DNA of 64,000 bases from Vibrio splendidus. GTDB taxonomy: Bacteria > Pseudomonadota > Gammaproteobacteria > Enterobacterales > Vibrionaceae. Shown here piece by piece: positions 1-8,366 of this stretch. The number at the start of each line of letters is the position of its first letter. Position 1 is the first letter of the stretch. Position numbers and translations under genes: made by a program. The stretch lies in the NCBI RefSeq assembly GCF_003345295.1, contig NZ_CP031056.1, forward strand, positions 496,001 through 560,000, read 5' to 3'. The notes under the pieces are model-generated. The model was not told the DNA's origin and did no database searches. It saw nothing but the letters and a program-made list of their open reading frames with translations.

Positions 1-102
1 CGCGTTTGAAGAGGCTATTTCGGCTTTCTGGTTGGTATTTCAGCTGAAATGATGACAGCTACGATTTTAAATGACGTGCATAACCACAAGGGATAAATAC
101 GG

Positions 103-1005
103 ATGTATATAGGTGAATTGGCGGCCATTGGCGCTGCAATTGTGTGGGCATGTGCGACATGGATCTATGGGCAATTTGGACATCGCTTCTCTGCGATGCA
201 ATTGAACATTGTTAAGGGTGTTGTAGCCTCTGGCATGATGCTGTTGGTCATGCCGTTAATACCTATGCCTGAATTTGAATTGAGTACCAACCATTTTCTG
301 ATATTGGCAATTTCAGGTGTGATTGGCATTGCGATTGGAGACAGCGCCTATTTTGCGGCGTTGAAAAGAATCGGTGCCAATAAGACGCTGTTACTGGAAT
401 CTTTAGCACCGCCTCTTTCTGGTGTGCTGGCATTAATGTTCCTTGGCGCTGTATTGACAGTACAAAGTTGGCTCGGTGTCGTGATTACAACACTAGCGGT
501 GATCTTTGTCGTCTTCCAGCCATCACAATCGGCGAGCGGTGATTCTAAAGACAAAGCGCAGTGGGGTGGCATTGGTTATGGGCTTGTGGCGAGTGTTTGT
601 CAGGCATCCGGTGTGGTGATTTCTCATTACGCGTTAGTGGCGGGTGATATCCCACCATTGTTAGGTGCTTTGATTCGCCTGACGATTGGCGTGTTTGCCG
701 TAATGCTGATTATCCCTTTTGTTGAAAAGAAGCCGTATTCATCGATAAAAAGAGATTTATGGGAAATGACCAAGTTCGATAAACTTTGGTTATTAGGGGC
801 AATCTTTGTCGGAACCTTTTTGGCATTGTGGCTTCAGCAAGTTGCATTGAAGAATGCGAACCCTGCGATTGCACAAACATTGATTGCGACCAGTCCGGTC
901 TTTATTTTGGTGATTTATGCGATTAAAGGGGAGAAGGTGTCAAAGCAAAGCGTCATAGGGACGCTTGCTGCCCTTGCTGGAATATCTCTGTTCTTTTATC
1001 AATAA
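103..1005 (+). CDS. EamA/DMT-family inner-membrane transporter
   Basis: A 300-residue, very hydrophobic protein with about ten predicted membrane helices arranged as two EamA repeats (roughly residues 5-140 and 155-298). This is the standard length and layout of the drug/metabolite transporter superfamily. Family members export amino acids, nucleobases or drugs; the substrate cannot be read from sequence. The ATG is preceded by AAGGGA at about 88-93. The first 100 bases of the window contain short open frames that may be the tail of an upstream gene, but nothing identifiable. The gene is convergent with the GGDEF gene that follows; the two are separated only by a short tandem repeat. Confidence 0.88.
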   Translation: MYIGELAAIGAAIVWACATWIYGQFGHRFSAMQLNIVKGVVASGMMLLVMPLIPMPEFELSTNHFLILAISGVIGIAIGDSAYFAALKRIGANKTLLLESLAPPLSGVLALMFLGAVLTVQSWLGVVITTLAVIFVVFQPSQSASGDSKDKAQWGGIGYGLVASVCQASGVVISHYALVAGDIPPLLGALIRLTIGVFAVMLIIPFVEKKPYSSIKRDLWEMTKFDKLWLLGAIFVGTFLALWLQQVALKNANPAIAQTLIATSPVFILVIYAIKGEKVSKQSVIGTLAALAGISLFFYQ

Positions 1006-1016
1006 GATGCAGGCTT

Positions 1017-1056
1017 ACCTACAGACCTACAGACCTACAGACCTACAGACCTACGT
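1017..1056. repeat. 8-bp tandem repeat ACCTACAG, about 4.5 copies
   Basis: Four perfect head-to-tail copies of ACCTACAG followed by a partial copy (ACCTACGT) fill the gap between two convergent genes. It is a simple-sequence repeat likely to vary in copy number. It lies outside the coding regions, so no protein effect is expected. I see no clear terminator hairpin in this gap. Confidence 0.9.
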
Positions 1057-1060
1057 GGCA

Positions 1061-2641
1061 CTATTCTGTACACACTTGATTACGGCCATTGGCTTTAGCT
1101 CGGTATAGCGCTTTATCGGCACGGTAGAAGGTACGCTGAGTATTTTCTCCGTCGCGATGTAAAGTGATACCGATACTCACGGTTAAACCGCGTTCTCCGA
1201 GTATTTCATGCCATCCGAATTGGAAGATGCGCTCTCGATAATTTTCAGAGTGCATTTCTGCTTTCGCAAGGTCAGTGTTCTCAAGGATGACTAGGAACTC
1301 TTCTCCGCCAAACCTGACACATGACGCGCCTCTAAACTTAAAGTATGAGCGCAGCTCTTGAGAAACGCTGACAATCGCTTTATCACCCACTAAGTGGCTG
1401 AGTTCATCATTGATAGACTTAAAGTGGTCGATATCAACAACCATCAAGGCGAAAGGTGCTTCGTGAAGCAACAGGTCTTTTAGTTTCACATCTAACCATC
1501 GACGGTTGTGTAACCCGGTCAGTGGGTCGGTGAAAACATCTTGTTGTAGTTGAGCAACTGTATTCTTGTGTTGTTCAGTCGTCTCTTTGAGTTCTCTATT
1601 TTCTTGCTCAGAGAGAATGAGTTTGAGTTGTAACTCAAAACGCGATAGGCGGCGTAGTTGGCTTGCACCGAGTTCGCTGATCGGGATCTGCTTCATCAGA
1701 TCCGTTTCAATTCGGTAACCTTTTTTCTCATAGCTCAGAGCTTCTTGAAAACGGCCCTGATTCATACATACGTCACTCAAAGAGTCATAGAAACGCTTTG
1801 CAAGCACTGGCGATGAGTAGGCTTTTACACGTTTGTCTGTGCTCGACAAAATCATGCTCGCATAGTCTTGCTTTCCGGTTGCACTTAGGCAATGTGCTAA
1901 CTCGAGACGAGTCATGGTTGCGAGCCAACTTGCTTGAGTGCTGTTGGCTGGGTATTGAACTTTTGATAGGCAACGTAAGGCTTCATGGTATTTCTTCTTA
2001 GCACGAAGCACTTTCGCCTGGTAAAGCAATATCTGAGCAGTGAGCAGCTTGTCACTTACTAAAATACTGAGTTCTTCGCACTCATTTAGTAAATCGCTGG
2101 CCGCGGTAATGCGGTTGAGCAGAAGTAGGCTTGCTACCATATGCAGCTTGAATTTGAGGCGAAGTGAGCGACTGCTAATCGCGTGGTCTATACTGCTGAT
2201 TTTTTGGTAATAGCGAAGAGCTCTGTTGTGATCGCCATAGGCATCACACAGGTTCCCCATGCCTAAAATTGCTAATACATATTCATCGATATGGCCATGT
2301 TCAACCGCGATTGTCGATGAACTGACGAATTCATTCAGTGCTGACGTGTAATCACCAATTTCAACTAAGCGGTCACTTAGGCTGGTCTTTACTGTGAGAA
2401 TGTCTTCGATATCTACAGGAAGGTGGAGTAGGTCGAGTGCAAGCCTGAGTTCTTCAATACTGGTTTGATTTTGTTGCAACTCGGCACGGTACTCAGAGCT
2501 GATTATATAGCAGTGCGCTTGTTCTGTTTGCGTGGTCGAAACGTGCTGGCGAATGTGGTTCCAGAATATGATCGCTTCTTCACCCGATACCGATGAAGGG
2601 TCTAAACCAGCATCTGTGATTTTGCGTAATAGGGTTTCCAT
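1061..2641 (-). CDS. TPR-GGDEF diguanylate cyclase
   Basis: A 526-residue cytoplasmic protein with no signal peptide or membrane helix. Residues about 80-320 are helical TPR-like repeats (for example 'YGDHNRALRYYQKI' and 'QGRFQEALSYEKKG'), residues about 330-370 are a likely coiled-coil linker, and residues about 371-526 form a GGDEF domain with 'DPLTGLHNRR' and an intact GGEEF signature at 445-449. It should therefore be able to make cyclic di-GMP. The canonical RxxD inhibitory site is not present at the expected spacing before GGEEF. Its start codon overlaps the stop of the upstream TPR gene (TAATG), so the two are translationally coupled. The N-terminal TPRs probably sense or bind a protein partner; the signal is unknown. 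Confidence 0.9.
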   Translation of the reverse strand: METLLRKITDAGLDPSSVSGEEAIIFWNHIRQHVSTTQTEQAHCYIISSEYRAELQQNQTSIEELRLALDLLHLPVDIEDILTVKTSLSDRLVEIGDYTSALNEFVSSSTIAVEHGHIDEYVLAILGMGNLCDAYGDHNRALRYYQKISSIDHAISSRSLRLKFKLHMVASLLLLNRITAASDLLNECEELSILVSDKLLTAQILLYQAKVLRAKKKYHEALRCLSKVQYPANSTQASWLATMTRLELAHCLSATGKQDYASMILSSTDKRVKAYSSPVLAKRFYDSLSDVCMNQGRFQEALSYEKKGYRIETDLMKQIPISELGASQLRRLSRFELQLKLILSEQENRELKETTEQHKNTVAQLQQDVFTDPLTGLHNRRWLDVKLKDLLLHEAPFALMVVDIDHFKSINDELSHLVGDKAIVSVSQELRSYFKFRGASCVRFGGEEFLVILENTDLAKAEMHSENYRERIFQFGWHEILGERGLTVSIGITLHRDGENTQRTFYRADKALYRAKANGRNQVCTE

Positions 2642-4110
2642 TATTCTATTACCTCAGCATCGTCTTCTTCTAATTGTTCAAGAGTGAACGGGAACGTCAA
2701 AATATCATTGAGGCTGACGGTAGGTCTCGAACCTTTTAATCCTTTTCTATGCCATGGATATATTTCTAGCATGGTGCTGAGAGTTTGGAAGGTTTGTTCT
2801 GCGGCTTCGCCTTTCTCTGAAAGCATCATAGCAACACGCTCTGAACTCAGCCTAGCGATGAAGTCGTTTTGATTACACAAGGTATGAGCAATCTCGGTAC
2901 AGACATCTAAGTAATCGGTATCGACATGATGGAACATAATGATGCTGTGGTTCGAACGCTTAAGTTCTGTCTTAAATAGGACCAGCTTCTCCCACCAAAA
3001 GGTTTCAGAGACGACATAAGAGAGGTGCTTTTCAGGATCGTATTCATGCTGGCCACGAATACGATTAATCAGCTTTCGTGCTCTCTGTTCAAGCTGGCGT
3101 TTTGAACTGCGCGCTTTGTCTAAACCGACACGATTAGTTTGCTCTTTAAGCATACCGATGGAATATTGACGGTATTTTTTAAAGGCGACCAACGCAGCTT
3201 TGAAATCTTGGTTTTCTTCGGCAACCAAGGATTGTTGGTAACAAATTTGGCTAAGCAACTCACCATTATCGAATTCATTTGCAGAGTGTTCAGCGAGTTT
3301 CAGTAATTCTGCCGCATGTTCTGGTCTTTTTCTCAGGAGCTCCAATCGAGCTCGACTGATGTAAGAGTGCGCTTTCATCCAAACGAGGTTGTGTTCTACG
3401 GCTAGATTGTGCGCTTTGGCTGTCGCGCGCTCTGCATCATCTAGACGTTCAAGCCCAAGCAGAGCAAGGCCTCGAAAGTCCCATACTTCGGCATGCCAAG
3501 TGTTATCTTTATGCTCTTTTAACGCTTCTTCTGCACCGTCGAGTACCGACAGCATTTCAACATAGTTGTTAAGCAGGTAGTAATCCCAAGCGAGCAGTAT
3601 TCTTGCTTTGCCCTCTAGCCAACCAATGCGGCTGTTGTTAGCCACTTTAACGGCAAGCTGATGGGTAGAACGTGCAAGCTTATATTCATGAGTCATTCGC
3701 CAAATGTTGCCAAGCCCAATGAGACATTCAATTTGAATCTCGACTTCATCAACCAGTGCAGATTGCTCTAAGGCATTGATCCAGAACTGTTGGGCGGAGT
3801 AATACTTGGCTTGTCCCCAGTACTGGAGCGCGTGTAAATGGAGGATTTCAGGGAGGAAAAGGTCGGTATCTAATCGGTTCTGGCGCTTGTAGGCTTCCTT
3901 GATGTACTTCAAACCTTTTTGGTAATCCATCAGGTTCCAGCTACACCTTGCCATTAACATCAACGACTGGATAGCACCCTCTTCAAACAGAACTTGCTCC
4001 GATCGGACTAGGCACTGTTGAGCAATCTCAAGGATCACCGATGGCTCAGAGTCGACACGAGTTTTGAGTTGTTCTAGTTCTGTTTCAAGAAGGTACTGGT
4101 TTTTGTCCAA
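2641..4110 (-). CDS. TPR protein with degenerate GGDEF-like C-terminus
   Basis: A 489-residue soluble protein beginning with TTG; an in-frame TAA lies two codons before it and no ATG alternative is close. Residues about 1-330 are TPR-type helical repeats. The C-terminal ~140 residues follow the GGDEF-domain pattern of the next gene, but the signature is gone: 'DFIARLSSERVAMML' stands where 'SCVRFGGEEFLVIL' occurs in the neighbour, and 'PTVSLNDI' aligns with 'LTVSIGIT'. It therefore probably lacks cyclase activity and may act as a partner or regulator of the coupled TPR-GGDEF protein. The assignment of a degenerate GGDEF fold is inference from alignment by eye. Confidence 0.78.
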   Translation of the reverse strand: MDKNQYLLETELEQLKTRVDSEPSVILEIAQQCLVRSEQVLFEEGAIQSLMLMARCSWNLMDYQKGLKYIKEAYKRQNRLDTDLFLPEILHLHALQYWGQAKYYSAQQFWINALEQSALVDEVEIQIECLIGLGNIWRMTHEYKLARSTHQLAVKVANNSRIGWLEGKARILLAWDYYLLNNYVEMLSVLDGAEEALKEHKDNTWHAEVWDFRGLALLGLERLDDAERATAKAHNLAVEHNLVWMKAHSYISRARLELLRKRPEHAAELLKLAEHSANEFDNGELLSQICYQQSLVAEENQDFKAALVAFKKYRQYSIGMLKEQTNRVGLDKARSSKRQLEQRARKLINRIRGQHEYDPEKHLSYVVSETFWWEKLVLFKTELKRSNHSIIMFHHVDTDYLDVCTEIAHTLCNQNDFIARLSSERVAMMLSEKGEAAEQTFQTLSTMLEIYPWHRKGLKGSRPTVSLNDILTFPFTLEQLEEDDAEVIE

Positions 4111-4296
4111 GACTTAGATCCATAATTATCGAACATATTGATAACACAATCATTATAAGTGTGTGATTTGAGATAAGCACCAATTATCTTTCTTAGAGCG
4201 TCAAAGGAACATGTATCTTTTCTAATTATGGGTGTTACCTCATGTTGTTGCTTTAAAATCAATGAGTTCCCGAATAATTATCTAGCTGATACGTGT

Positions 4297-5829
4297 CTAT
4301 GAAAGTAGTTGCTTTAAGGTCAATGGCTGCTCTGCTACACCTAAGCGCTGCGCTGCCGTGAGCCCTTGCTTATCTTGGTAGCACAGATTGTGCCAAGCTC
4401 TGAATATGTCGAGTAATGGAAGAATGCCCCCAGGACGAAGCTTACGTCTGGGCTCATTAATGAAGCTATCAAATAACAGCTGGAAGCGTTGTTGATAGAA
4501 CTTGGTTTGCTGAATTGAGGCAGTGTTAAACCACTGTTTTGGTTCTGGATTGTTACCCGTCAGGTAGCAAATACCTTTCTGATTATCACCTTGATTTGCG
4601 ATAGCCCAACGATCGCGCCACCAGCTCATGTGAACGATGTCGATCTTTTCGAAACTTTGATCGTCTTGCCAGCCAGGATCTTCCTCTACATACATAAGGT
4701 CAATATTTTGACTCTGAATGCGCGGCAAACATACACTTAAAGCGGCAGACCTTAGTAATGGATCTTGTGGCATATAGATAGCAACATGCTTGTCTTCATT
4801 ACACATATCAAGCACATGTAAGAAGTGAGCATAGGAGGTATAAGGCGGTCGAATCAGCGCACCTTTCGAAGGGTAGCTAAATGTGGTGAGGTTACCCATA
4901 GGATCCTCAACGTTACCTCTCGCTAGAATCACTTGGTACTGCTGTTCAATACGCTCTTTCAACTTGTCAGATGGCTGAGGTTGTTCGAGGTTCGCTTCTG
5001 ATGAGTGATCTTTGGATACAAAACGCGCAACATCATCGTAAGGATTGTGGTCAACATTCCCTGAAGGCTCTTCATTTTGAGAATAGTTGACGTGTTGGCA
5101 AAGGATATAGCCAGAATGCGCCTCACCCGTTGCTATCCAAACCACACCATTGTTGCTTTGCGGTTGCAGACGTTGATAGTGAGAAGCGAATTGATAATCT
5201 TTGGCATGATTAACCCATCGTGCATCGATCATCGCTAATTTACGACGGCAACGGCTCGCGATGTGGTCAACATGATCATAGAAAGTCTTTGGGTTGATCT
5301 CAAGTTTTCTGCAGATTTCACGTACGGAATAACCCATGAACAATAAGCCCATGAGGTTTTCTTGAAACTGAAGTTTTTTATTGGATCCAGACCACTTGTC
5401 AACGAAAGTTGACTGGCAGTCTTTACATCGATAACGCTGCCTGTCGCCACTGTAGCCGAAGGCATGGTAAAGATGTTTGTGGGTATGAACCGATAGGCCA
5501 AAGTTATCGCAATCATCATTGCGGCAAGCAGGAAGGCCATCGCTGTGAAGTTGTCGCAGGCGATGAAGTTCGCTTAACACTTCACGATTGTTAAGTAAGG
5601 GGGGGAAAGCTCCACATTCACGACAAACCATCGCTGGACGCTTAGGGTTCGCGTGTTGCAAAACATACCGTTTTGCATCGCTCAAGCCAAAGTTGTCACA
5701 CGCCAATGTTTTACAAAAGTTGAGTTGCAAACCATCCGCATCTTTTGGCAGCTTGTCGTTAGACACGATCTCCCCCTCGGGATTATTTGAGCAGCCAAGT
5801 GAACTCGGCTGCGAGGTAACGCTTTTCAA
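4297..5829 (-). CDS. Zinc-ribbon/HTH transposase-like protein, probably domesticated
   Basis: A 510-residue protein with two CxxxxC...CxxC zinc-ribbon units (about residues 38-72 and 101-138), resembling the InsA-type ribbon of IS1-like elements. A helix-turn-helix follows ('YSVREICRKLEINPKTFYDHV', about residues 166-186). The middle contains a strand pattern like the start of an RNase-H/DDE fold ('VVWIATGEAHSGYIL'), but without an obvious first catalytic Asp. The C-terminus ('IFRAWHNLCYQDKQGLTAAQRLG') resembles transposase C-termini. I see no terminal inverted repeats or target duplications around it, and it is packed 18 bp downstream of deoD on the same strand. That suggests a resident gene rather than a live insertion. 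Function unknown; DNA binding is likely. Confidence 0.7.
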   Translation of the reverse strand: MKSVTSQPSSLGCSNNPEGEIVSNDKLPKDADGLQLNFCKTLACDNFGLSDAKRYVLQHANPKRPAMVCRECGAFPPLLNNREVLSELHRLRQLHSDGLPACRNDDCDNFGLSVHTHKHLYHAFGYSGDRQRYRCKDCQSTFVDKWSGSNKKLQFQENLMGLLFMGYSVREICRKLEINPKTFYDHVDHIASRCRRKLAMIDARWVNHAKDYQFASHYQRLQPQSNNGVVWIATGEAHSGYILCQHVNYSQNEEPSGNVDHNPYDDVARFVSKDHSSEANLEQPQPSDKLKERIEQQYQVILARGNVEDPMGNLTTFSYPSKGALIRPPYTSYAHFLHVLDMCNEDKHVAIYMPQDPLLRSAALSVCLPRIQSQNIDLMYVEEDPGWQDDQSFEKIDIVHMSWWRDRWAIANQGDNQKGICYLTGNNPEPKQWFNTASIQQTKFYQQRFQLLFDSFINEPRRKLRPGGILPLLDIFRAWHNLCYQDKQGLTAAQRLGVAEQPLTLKQLLS

Positions 5830-5847
5830 TGTATCTTTATCAAACTG

Positions 5848-6558
5848 TTAGATGTTGATTGCAGTCTCTAGAGCAACTTTCATCATGTCGTTGAAAGATT
5901 TTTGACGATCTTCAGAGCTTAATTTCTCGCCACGGATGATGTGGTCAGACACTGTTAGGATAGTTAGGGCTTTAGCACCAAGATCCGCAGCAACACCGTA
6001 GATACCAGCTGCTTCCATATCAACACCAAGGATGCCTAGCTTTTCCATTTTTTCGAAAAGGTCAGCTTCTGGAGTGTAGAAAAGGTCTGCAGAGAATACG
6101 TTACCAACTTTAACTGGAACTTCTTGTGCGCGTGCTTGGTTTACAGCTTCTTCTAGAAGACCGAAATCAGCGATTGCAGCGAAGTCGTGATTGTTGAAAC
6201 GAATGCGGTTTACTTTTGAGTCAGTAGAAGCACCCATACCGATAACAACGTCCATTAGTTTAACGTCGTCACGTACCGCACCACAGCTACCTACGCGAAT
6301 AACGTTTTTCACGCCGTATTCAGCGATAAGCTCGTGTACGTAGATGCAGCATGATGGGATACCCATACCGTGGCCCATTACAGAAACTTTCTTACCTTTG
6401 TAAGTGCCTGTGTAACCAAACATGTTGCGAACGTCACAAACTTGCTTCACGTCATCAAGGAATGTTTCTGCAATGTATTTTGCGCGAAGCGGGTCGCCCG
6501 GCATAAGTACTGTTTCTGCGAAATCACCAGCTTGAGCATTAATATGAGGTGTAGCCAT
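5848..6558 (-). CDS. deoD: Purine nucleoside phosphorylase DeoD-type
   Basis: A 236-residue protein, the usual length for hexameric bacterial PNP. It shows the N-terminal 'MATPHINA' start, the phosphate-binding 'MPGDPLRAKYIAE', the 'GHGMGIPS' segment, 'RVGSCGA', the nucleoside-contacting 'VDMEAAGIYGVA' and 'VSDHI'. It catalyses reversible phosphorolysis of purine (deoxy)ribonucleosides in the cytoplasm as part of purine salvage. The ATG is preceded by GGAGAA. It is transcribed alone or with the transposase-like gene immediately downstream, rather than inside a deoCAB operon, as expected for a second, chromosome II copy. Confidence 0.97.
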   Translation of the reverse strand: MATPHINAQAGDFAETVLMPGDPLRAKYIAETFLDDVKQVCDVRNMFGYTGTYKGKKVSVMGHGMGIPSCCIYVHELIAEYGVKNVIRVGSCGAVRDDVKLMDVVIGMGASTDSKVNRIRFNNHDFAAIADFGLLEEAVNQARAQEVPVKVGNVFSADLFYTPEADLFEKMEKLGILGVDMEAAGIYGVAADLGAKALTILTVSDHIIRGEKLSSEDRQKSFNDMMKVALETAINI

Positions 6559-6905
6559 GGTCGTTCTCCAAAGTTTAAACGGTAATGATAGGAACAGGAT
6601 TTAATCAATTACCGATTCTGTTGAATTGAATTCGTTTTGTTGAGGCAATATTAGCGAGTTAAAACGAGGCTCCATGAGACTTTAGTCACAAAACCGCTTT
6701 GCCATTATAGTTTTATTAATATTGATAACCAAATATGTTGAAAGCGTAAAGGCAATCGATTTTGTATGGGTAAATTGCACGATATTTAAAGATAAAGCTC
6801 GAAATATAAATCTGTTGCATATTGCCTTGGAGGCAACAATACGTTGTAGAGACGTTTGATCAGCGATAATCTAAACTTTGATAAAGAGACAAACCAAGGA
6901 ATTGT
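6559..6905. promoter_or_regulatory. Divergent regulatory region between deoD and the L,D-transpeptidase
   Basis: 347 bases with no gene. AT-rich with a poly-A/T centre. A short perfect hairpin, TTGCCT-tgg-AGGCAA (6822-6836), lies about 70 bases upstream of the transpeptidase ATG and may be an operator or 5'-UTR structure. No convincing CytR/DeoR/CRP site could be assigned by eye. Confidence 0.4.
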
Positions 6906-7982
6906 ATGTCGTATTGCGCTAACTCGACGCCTTCGCACTCGATGAAAACACAGTTACAGACGAAAACAAGGTTACATAAGCTAGCGTTGGTCGCTGTTAA
7001 ATCCACATTGATTGCTGTTAAGTCCATATTGATTACTGCTAGAACGACTTTGTTTGCTGTGAGAACTGCTTTACTTGCTCGGGTAATCATTTTGCTTGCT
7101 GGCGCGATGACTTCGTCGTGGGTGTCTGCTGCAACTTTTGAGTTGCCACCAACAGAAAGCCGTATCGTGGGCAGAATACAGCAACACGAAGTTGCGGCGG
7201 GTGAAACCTTGGCGATCATTGCAAAGCAATACGATATTGGCTTTCTCTCTTTGATGGCAGCAAATAAAGGGGTCGATCCTTTTCTTCCTGCTGAGGGCTA
7301 TGTGTTAAGCATTCCAAGCCGTTTGATTCTGCCGGACACTCCGAGAAAAGGCATTGTGATTAACCTTGCTGAGCTGAGGCTGTACTACTTTGAGCCTGAG
7401 AAGAATCAGGTGCATGTATTCCCCGTCGGGATTGGTCGAGTAGGGCGTGATACTCCCGAGATGATCACAAAGATAAGCCAAAAACGTCCAAACCCCACTT
7501 GGACTCCTCCAAACTCAATTCGCAAAGAGTACTTAGAGAAAGGTATAGAGTTACCAAGAGTGGTTCCTGCTGGGCCTGAAAATCCTTTAGGTGAATATGC
7601 GTTGCGACTTGCTTATGGTGCTGGTGATTATCTGATACACGGGACCAATAAAGACTTTGGGATTGGCTTGCGAGTCAGCTCTGGGTGTATCCGTATGGAA
7701 CCAAAAGATATTGAGTGGCTTTTTGAACAGGTGAGTCGTGGTGAACAAGTCACAATAATCGATGAGCCGATTAAAGTGTCTCTAGAGCCCGACAGAAGCG
7801 TGTTTGTTGAAGCTCACGAACCTTTGACGCGAAGTGATGGCTCTAAGAAATTACTGCAAATCCCTGTTGAATTAAAATGGTGGCTTGAAGATGCAGATTT
7901 GCCTAATTCAAAGGCGAAAGCGGTGATCTTTGCTCAAAATGGTGTGCCTGTTGAAATAGCACCGCCTGTGATTGAGTTTTAA
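6906..7982 (+). CDS. LysM-containing L,D-transpeptidase (YkuD/ErfK family)
   Basis: A 358-residue exported enzyme. A LysM module (about residues 93-140, 'HEVAAGETLAIIAKQYDIGFLSL') precedes a YkuD catalytic domain with the H-x(13-16)-SxGCxR signature: His245 in 'IHGTNKDFG' and the nucleophile Cys261 in 'SSGCIRM'. The family makes 3-3 crosslinks in peptidoglycan or attaches Braun lipoprotein to it. The neighbouring convergent lpp gene fits the second role. The ATG has a good AAGGA at 6894-6899, so the unusual ~75-residue N-terminus is probably translated. It consists of six imperfect 7-residue repeats running into the signal-peptide hydrophobic core and a likely cleavage after 'SWVSA'. A later start at Met68 cannot be excluded. 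Confidence 0.93.
   Translation: MSYCANSTPSHSMKTQLQTKTRLHKLALVAVKSTLIAVKSILITARTTLFAVRTALLARVIILLAGAMTSSWVSAATFELPPTESRIVGRIQQHEVAAGETLAIIAKQYDIGFLSLMAANKGVDPFLPAEGYVLSIPSRLILPDTPRKGIVINLAELRLYYFEPEKNQVHVFPVGIGRVGRDTPEMITKISQKRPNPTWTPPNSIRKEYLEKGIELPRVVPAGPENPLGEYALRLAYGAGDYLIHGTNKDFGIGLRVSSGCIRMEPKDIEWLFEQVSRGEQVTIIDEPIKVSLEPDRSVFVEAHEPLTRSDGSKKLLQIPVELKWWLEDADLPNSKAKAVIFAQNGVPVEIAPPVIEF
6987..7112 (+). repeat. Six imperfect 21-bp tandem repeats inside the transpeptidase 5' coding region
   Basis: Units begin at 6987, 7008, 7029, 7050, 7071 and 7092, each starting TTG or TTA and in frame. They encode the heptads LVAVKST, LIAVKSI, LITARTT, LFAVRTA, LLARVII and LLAGAMT. The first four are clearly related; the last two grade into the hydrophobic signal core. 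Expansion from an ancestral signal-peptide codon block is the simplest explanation. Confidence 0.8.
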
Positions 7983-8004
7983 AAACGAATCATTCCTCTC
8001 TCAA

Positions 8005-8036
8005 TAAAAAACACCACCTCGAAAAGAGGTGGTGTT
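8005..8036 (-). terminator. Rho-independent terminator of lpp
   Basis: An 11-bp perfect stem (arms AACACCACCTC and GAGGTGGTGTT) with a 5-nt loop. Read on the minus strand it is followed by TTTTTTATTG, so it terminates the lipoprotein gene. On the plus strand the tail is weak, but it may also stop the convergent transpeptidase transcript. Confidence 0.85.
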
Positions 8037-8099
8037 GTCAATTTACTGCATGTATATACGTCTTTTGAAATCTACAGCTTCATTGAGCTTCTATCTCAA

Positions 8100-8366
8100 T
8101 TACTTAGTGTAAGACTCAGCAATGTTGTCGATACGGTCGTTAGCACGATCCGCTTCTTCTTTTGCTGCCATAGCCGCAGCTGATGCTTCTTGAGCTTTCA
8201 TTTCAGCAGCCGCTTTGTCACTCTTAAGTGCTTCTACTTCGCTGCTTAGCTCAGCAACTTGGTTAGTTAGTTGGTCCATTTCTGATACCGCTGCTTCTTC
8301 AGGCTCTGAAGAACAACCAGCTAAAATAAATACTGAGGCTGCAGCTGCGATTAACGTCTTATTCAT
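8100..8366 (-). CDS. lpp: Braun-type major outer-membrane lipoprotein
   Basis: An 88-residue lipoprotein. The start chosen (8366) gives a short signal peptide 'MNKTLIAAAASVFILAGC' with the lipobox LAGC and AAGGAG spaced correctly upstream; a longer in-frame extension lacks these features. The mature part is an Ala-rich heptad coiled coil ('AAAEMKAQEASAAAMAAKEEADRANDR') and the chain ends in 'SYTK'. The terminal Lys matches the residue that L,D-transpeptidases crosslink to peptidoglycan. It should anchor the outer membrane to the wall as a trimeric helix. It is convergent with the L,D-transpeptidase gene and has its own strong terminator. Confidence 0.9.
   Translation of the reverse strand: MNKTLIAAAASVFILAGCSSEPEEAAVSEMDQLTNQVAELSSEVEALKSDKAAAEMKAQEASAAAMAAKEEADRANDRIDNIAESYTK

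Noticed and set aside
1..102. C-terminal fragment of a gene at the left edge
   Set aside because: Short open frames exist in more than one phase and none shows recognisable sequence.
4297..5829. Complete insertion sequence around the transposase-like gene
   Set aside because: No terminal inverted repeats or target-site duplication found in the flanks, and it is tightly packed behind deoD.
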